DNA of 5,834 bases from Campylobacterota bacterium (GTDB lineage Bacteria; Campylobacterota; Campylobacteria; Campylobacterales; Sulfurovaceae). The stretch is from assembly GCA_022600655.1 (NCBI GenBank), contig JAHZJZ010000112.1, forward strand, positions 1-5,834. The letters are read 5' to 3'. Positions 4,594-5,834 of this stretch are shown here, one piece after another. Position 1 is the first letter of the stretch. Each line of letters begins with the position of its first letter. The notes under the pieces were generated by a model, which was given only the letters and a program-made list of their open reading frames with translations, was not told where the DNA came from and made no database searches. Made by a program: the position numbers and the translations under genes.

Positions 4594-5337
4594 ATGAAAA
4601 AAAGAATATTAACTCCACTTATTGCCTCATCTGTAGCTGTTTTTATGCTCTCAGGGTGTGTACCAAATCAAGGTGCTACACCTAGTAGTGGAAACAGTGG
4701 ACAGATGAGCAATACACAAACAGGAGCGATTGTGGGTGGTCTTTTAGGTGCTGTTATTGGAGGTACAACCTCTAATAAAAAAGGGAAAAGAGTTGCGATA
4801 GGTGGTGCATTAGGTGCTGCTGTAGGTGCTGCTGTAGGATACAGTATGGATCAACAAGCTAAGGAAGTAGCACAGGCAATGAATACCAATGTTGATAATA
4901 ATCCAAATGCTGAACAAGATGCCAACAGAGACCTTATTGTCTCAAATACCGATAATTTTGTAAAAATCATGTTTCGTGACCCTATGATGTTTGTTACAAA
5001 CTCATCAGTTCCTACACCATCAGCACAAGCTGAAATTAGACAGATGATTCCTGTACTACAAAATCCACAATATGCCAATACCATTATTCAAACCGTGGGA
5101 CATACTGATAGTAGAGGTAGTTATCAATACAATATGCAACTCTCCAACGCAAGAGCATCTTCCGTAGGAAATACACTTCACCAAGGGAATCTACTAAATC
5201 AAATCTTTTCAAAAGGGTGTTCATTCTCCAAACCTGTAGCACCAAACACCTCTGAGAGAAACATGGCACTAAATAGACGTGTAGAAATTTACTTATATCC
5301 AAACCAAAACGCAGTTGTTGACCCATGTGTTAAGTAA
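4594..5337 (+). CDS. outer-membrane lipoprotein with glycine zipper and OmpA domain (YiaD-like)
   Basis: This 247-residue envelope protein starts with a lipoprotein signal: MKKR, a hydrophobic core, then lipobox LSGC (19-22, lipidated Cys22). A Gly/Ala-rich glycine-zipper segment follows, in two blocks: GAIVGGLLGAVIGG (44-57) and AIGGALGAAVGAAVGY (68-83), split by a basic NKKGKR. The C-terminal OmpA/MotB peptidoglycan-binding domain covers about 122-236, with VGHTDSRGS (168-176, Asp172), NMQLSNARASSV (180-191, Arg187) and NRRVEIYL (227-234). The order matches E. coli YiaD, an outer-membrane lipoprotein that binds the wall. Two cysteines (209 and 245) besides the lipidated one are unusual and could form a disulfide. 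The start has AGAAGGA 8 nt upstream. It appears monocistronic, with its own promoter and downstream hairpins. Confidence 0.92.
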   Translation: MKKRILTPLIASSVAVFMLSGCVPNQGATPSSGNSGQMSNTQTGAIVGGLLGAVIGGTTSNKKGKRVAIGGALGAAVGAAVGYSMDQQAKEVAQAMNTNVDNNPNAEQDANRDLIVSNTDNFVKIMFRDPMMFVTNSSVPTPSAQAEIRQMIPVLQNPQYANTIIQTVGHTDSRGSYQYNMQLSNARASSVGNTLHQGNLLNQIFSKGCSFSKPVAPNTSERNMALNRRVEIYLYPNQNAVVDPCVK

Positions 5338-5345
5338 GTTCAATA

Positions 5346-5377
5346 AAAGCTAGATAGAGATCTTTTTATCTGGCTTT
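5346..5377. terminator. bidirectional stem-loop terminator, first hairpin
   Basis: An 11-bp stem AAAGCTAGATA / TATCTGGCTTT (5346-5356 with 5367-5377, one G-T wobble) has a 10-nt loop and starts 9 nt after the lipoprotein stop. On the plus strand it is followed by ATAGG. Read on the minus strand the stem ends in CTTTTATTG, a better U-tract, so it may terminate transcripts of the minus-strand TOBE gene at least as well as those of the lipoprotein gene. Confidence 0.6.
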
Positions 5378-5381
5378 ATAG

Positions 5382-5413
5382 GAGTATTGATGATGCTTTT
5401 TCTCATCAAGCTC
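5382..5413. terminator. second hairpin of the convergent region
   Basis: The arms GAG-TA-TTGATGA and TCATCAA-G-CTC (7-bp core at 5387-5393 with 5403-5409, plus an outer 3 bp) enclose the loop TGCTTTTTC. It lies 5 nt beyond the first hairpin. It may be a back-up terminator; no U-tract follows on either strand. Confidence 0.45.
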
Positions 5414-5437
5414 ATATTCAAATATTTACTTTCTTAT

Positions 5438-5465
5438 CCAAGATATATTTTTGTTATATTCTTGG
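5438..5465. terminator. third, AT-rich hairpin of the convergent region
   Basis: CCAAGA (5438-5443) pairs with TCTTGG (5460-5465), then TATA with TATA across one bulged T, with a 7-nt T-rich loop. It could be a weak terminator for the minus-strand gene. The rest of 5414-5522 is AT-rich and holds no gene I can support. Confidence 0.35.
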
Positions 5466-5522
5466 GCTAATTAAGCGTAAATCTTTTGTTATATATGCAT
5501 AAGAAGTCTTCCGTTAAAATTT

Positions 5523-5732
5523 TTATTGAGAAATAGTAGGAGCAAACGCCTTAGTACTCACCCTAACGCTCTCACCTATTTTTAGATTTTCAGCTTCATG
5601 TTCCGAAATCACCACCTCAACCAACTGCTGACCAATAGCAATAATCGCTATGGAAATCACATCAACTTTCACAATTTCAAGCAACTCCCCCTCAAACGAA
5701 AATTTCTGAGAACCACTGGTCTTTAAAAGCAC
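5523..5732 (-). CDS. small TOBE/Mop-like (molybdate-binding type) domain protein
   Basis: The 69-residue product is about the size of a single Mop/TOBE domain, the beta-barrel that binds molybdate or tungstate in molbindins and in ModC/ModE tails. FEGELLEIVKVDVISIAIIAIG (13-34) matches the first strands. VEVVISEHEAENLKIGESVRVSTKAFAPTI (38-67) fits the typical 'A-x-I-T-x-x-S-x-x-x-L-x-L-x-x-G-x-x-V-x-x-x-x-K-A' pattern, although the usual N-terminal SARN motif is absent. The start is uncertain: GTG at 5732 has no proper Shine-Dalgarno. The frame stays open to the window edge and reads protein-like just upstream (ARLINDGTPKEV) but has no ATG, GTG or TTG there. It may start at a rare codon near 5756, or be the tail of a decayed larger gene. 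Molybdate binding is inferred from the fold pattern. Confidence 0.5.
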   Translation of the reverse strand: MLLKTSGSQKFSFEGELLEIVKVDVISIAIIAIGQQLVEVVISEHEAENLKIGESVRVSTKAFAPTISQ

Positions 5733-5793
5733 CTCTTTAGGCGTTCCATCATTAATTAATCTGGCTACAATAAATGGTACAAAGAAATTCGAG

Positions 5794-5819
5794 TAAAATA
5801 GAGAAGAAAAAAGAAGGAG
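5794..5819 (+). promoter_or_regulatory. possible promoter and strong RBS of the gene at the right edge
   Basis: A TAAAAT -10-like box (5794-5799) is followed by a purine-rich stretch with Shine-Dalgarno AAGGAG (5814-5819), 7 nt before an ATG at 5827. The ribosome-binding site is excellent; the promoter box is weak and has no visible -35. Confidence 0.4.
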
Positions 5820-5826
5820 AATTTCA

Positions 5827-5834
5827 ATGCCAAG
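5827..5834 (+). CDS. start of a truncated plus-strand gene
   Basis: Only the ATG and the beginning of the coding sequence (Met-Pro-...) lie inside the window. The call rests on the ideal AAGGAG spacing. The gene is divergent from the TOBE-like gene. Its product cannot be told from two codons; a molybdate transport component would be an expected neighbour of a Mop-like gene, but that is speculation. Confidence 0.5.

Noticed and set aside
4851..5326. Two minus-strand open frames inside the OmpA-type lipoprotein gene
   Set aside because: They are antisense shadows of a well-supported gene.
5484..5505. ModE-operator-like TTGTTATATATGCATAAG near the TOBE-like gene
   Set aside because: It is only partly palindromic (TTAT...ATAA) and lies downstream of the gene's stop rather than at a promoter. 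It is best explained by AT-rich composition.
1..5834. CRISPR array, tRNA/rRNA, insertion sequence or toxin-antitoxin pair
   Set aside because: I saw no repeat-spacer pattern, cloverleaf, terminal inverted repeats with transposase, or paired small toxin/antitoxin genes. The only tandem repeats are the coding ones at 71-543.

Overview
The window looks like chromosomal DNA of a low-GC Campylobacterota (Epsilonproteobacteria) member, broadly of the Sulfurimonas/Sulfurovum/Arcobacter kind. The evidence is the AT-rich sequence with AT-biased codons, epsilonproteobacterial-looking RRF, SecG and PyrE proteins, the secG-frr-pyrE gene order (recalled from Helicobacter and Campylobacter), and TATAAT boxes without convincing -35 elements. 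Genus cannot be fixed by eye.

Layout. At the left edge is the C-terminal part of a repeat-rich peptidoglycan-binding protein (about 53-730). Its N-terminal part is missing or disrupted, because the reading frame becomes unrecognisable and carries a stop at 23-25. Next come a seven-helix BI-1/YccA membrane protein (898-1593) and, overlapping it by 8 nt, a small stand-alone ThiD2-type protein (1586-2011, predicted hydroxymethylpyrimidine-phosphate kinase of thiamine synthesis). A BioC-like methyltransferase (2015-2716, minus) lies tail-to-tail with ThiD2, 3 nt apart. A 96-bp divergent region with two perfect inverted repeats separates it from secG (2813-3136). After a strong 13-bp hairpin and a new promoter come frr (3310-3867) and pyrE (3873-4481), 5 nt apart. 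A YiaD-like lipoprotein with a glycine zipper and an OmpA domain follows (4594-5337), then a hairpin-rich convergent intergenic region (5338-5522). Next is a small minus-strand TOBE/Mop-like molybdate-binding-type protein (5523-5732). The first codons of a further plus-strand gene, with a strong ribosome-binding site, sit at the right edge (5827 onward).

How the genes fit together. Most of the content is housekeeping: protein export (SecG), ribosome recycling (Frr), pyrimidine synthesis (PyrE), cofactor synthesis (ThiD2, BioC) and cell-envelope anchoring (the repeat protein and the OmpA-type lipoprotein). I see no mobile element, CRISPR array, tRNA or rRNA. I found no convincing new biological system. 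The points most worth a second look are the symmetric divergent bioC/secG promoter, the exact 270-bp supermodule in the first gene, the stand-alone ThiD2 with an internal duplication, and the palindromic candidate operator in front of the BI-1 gene.
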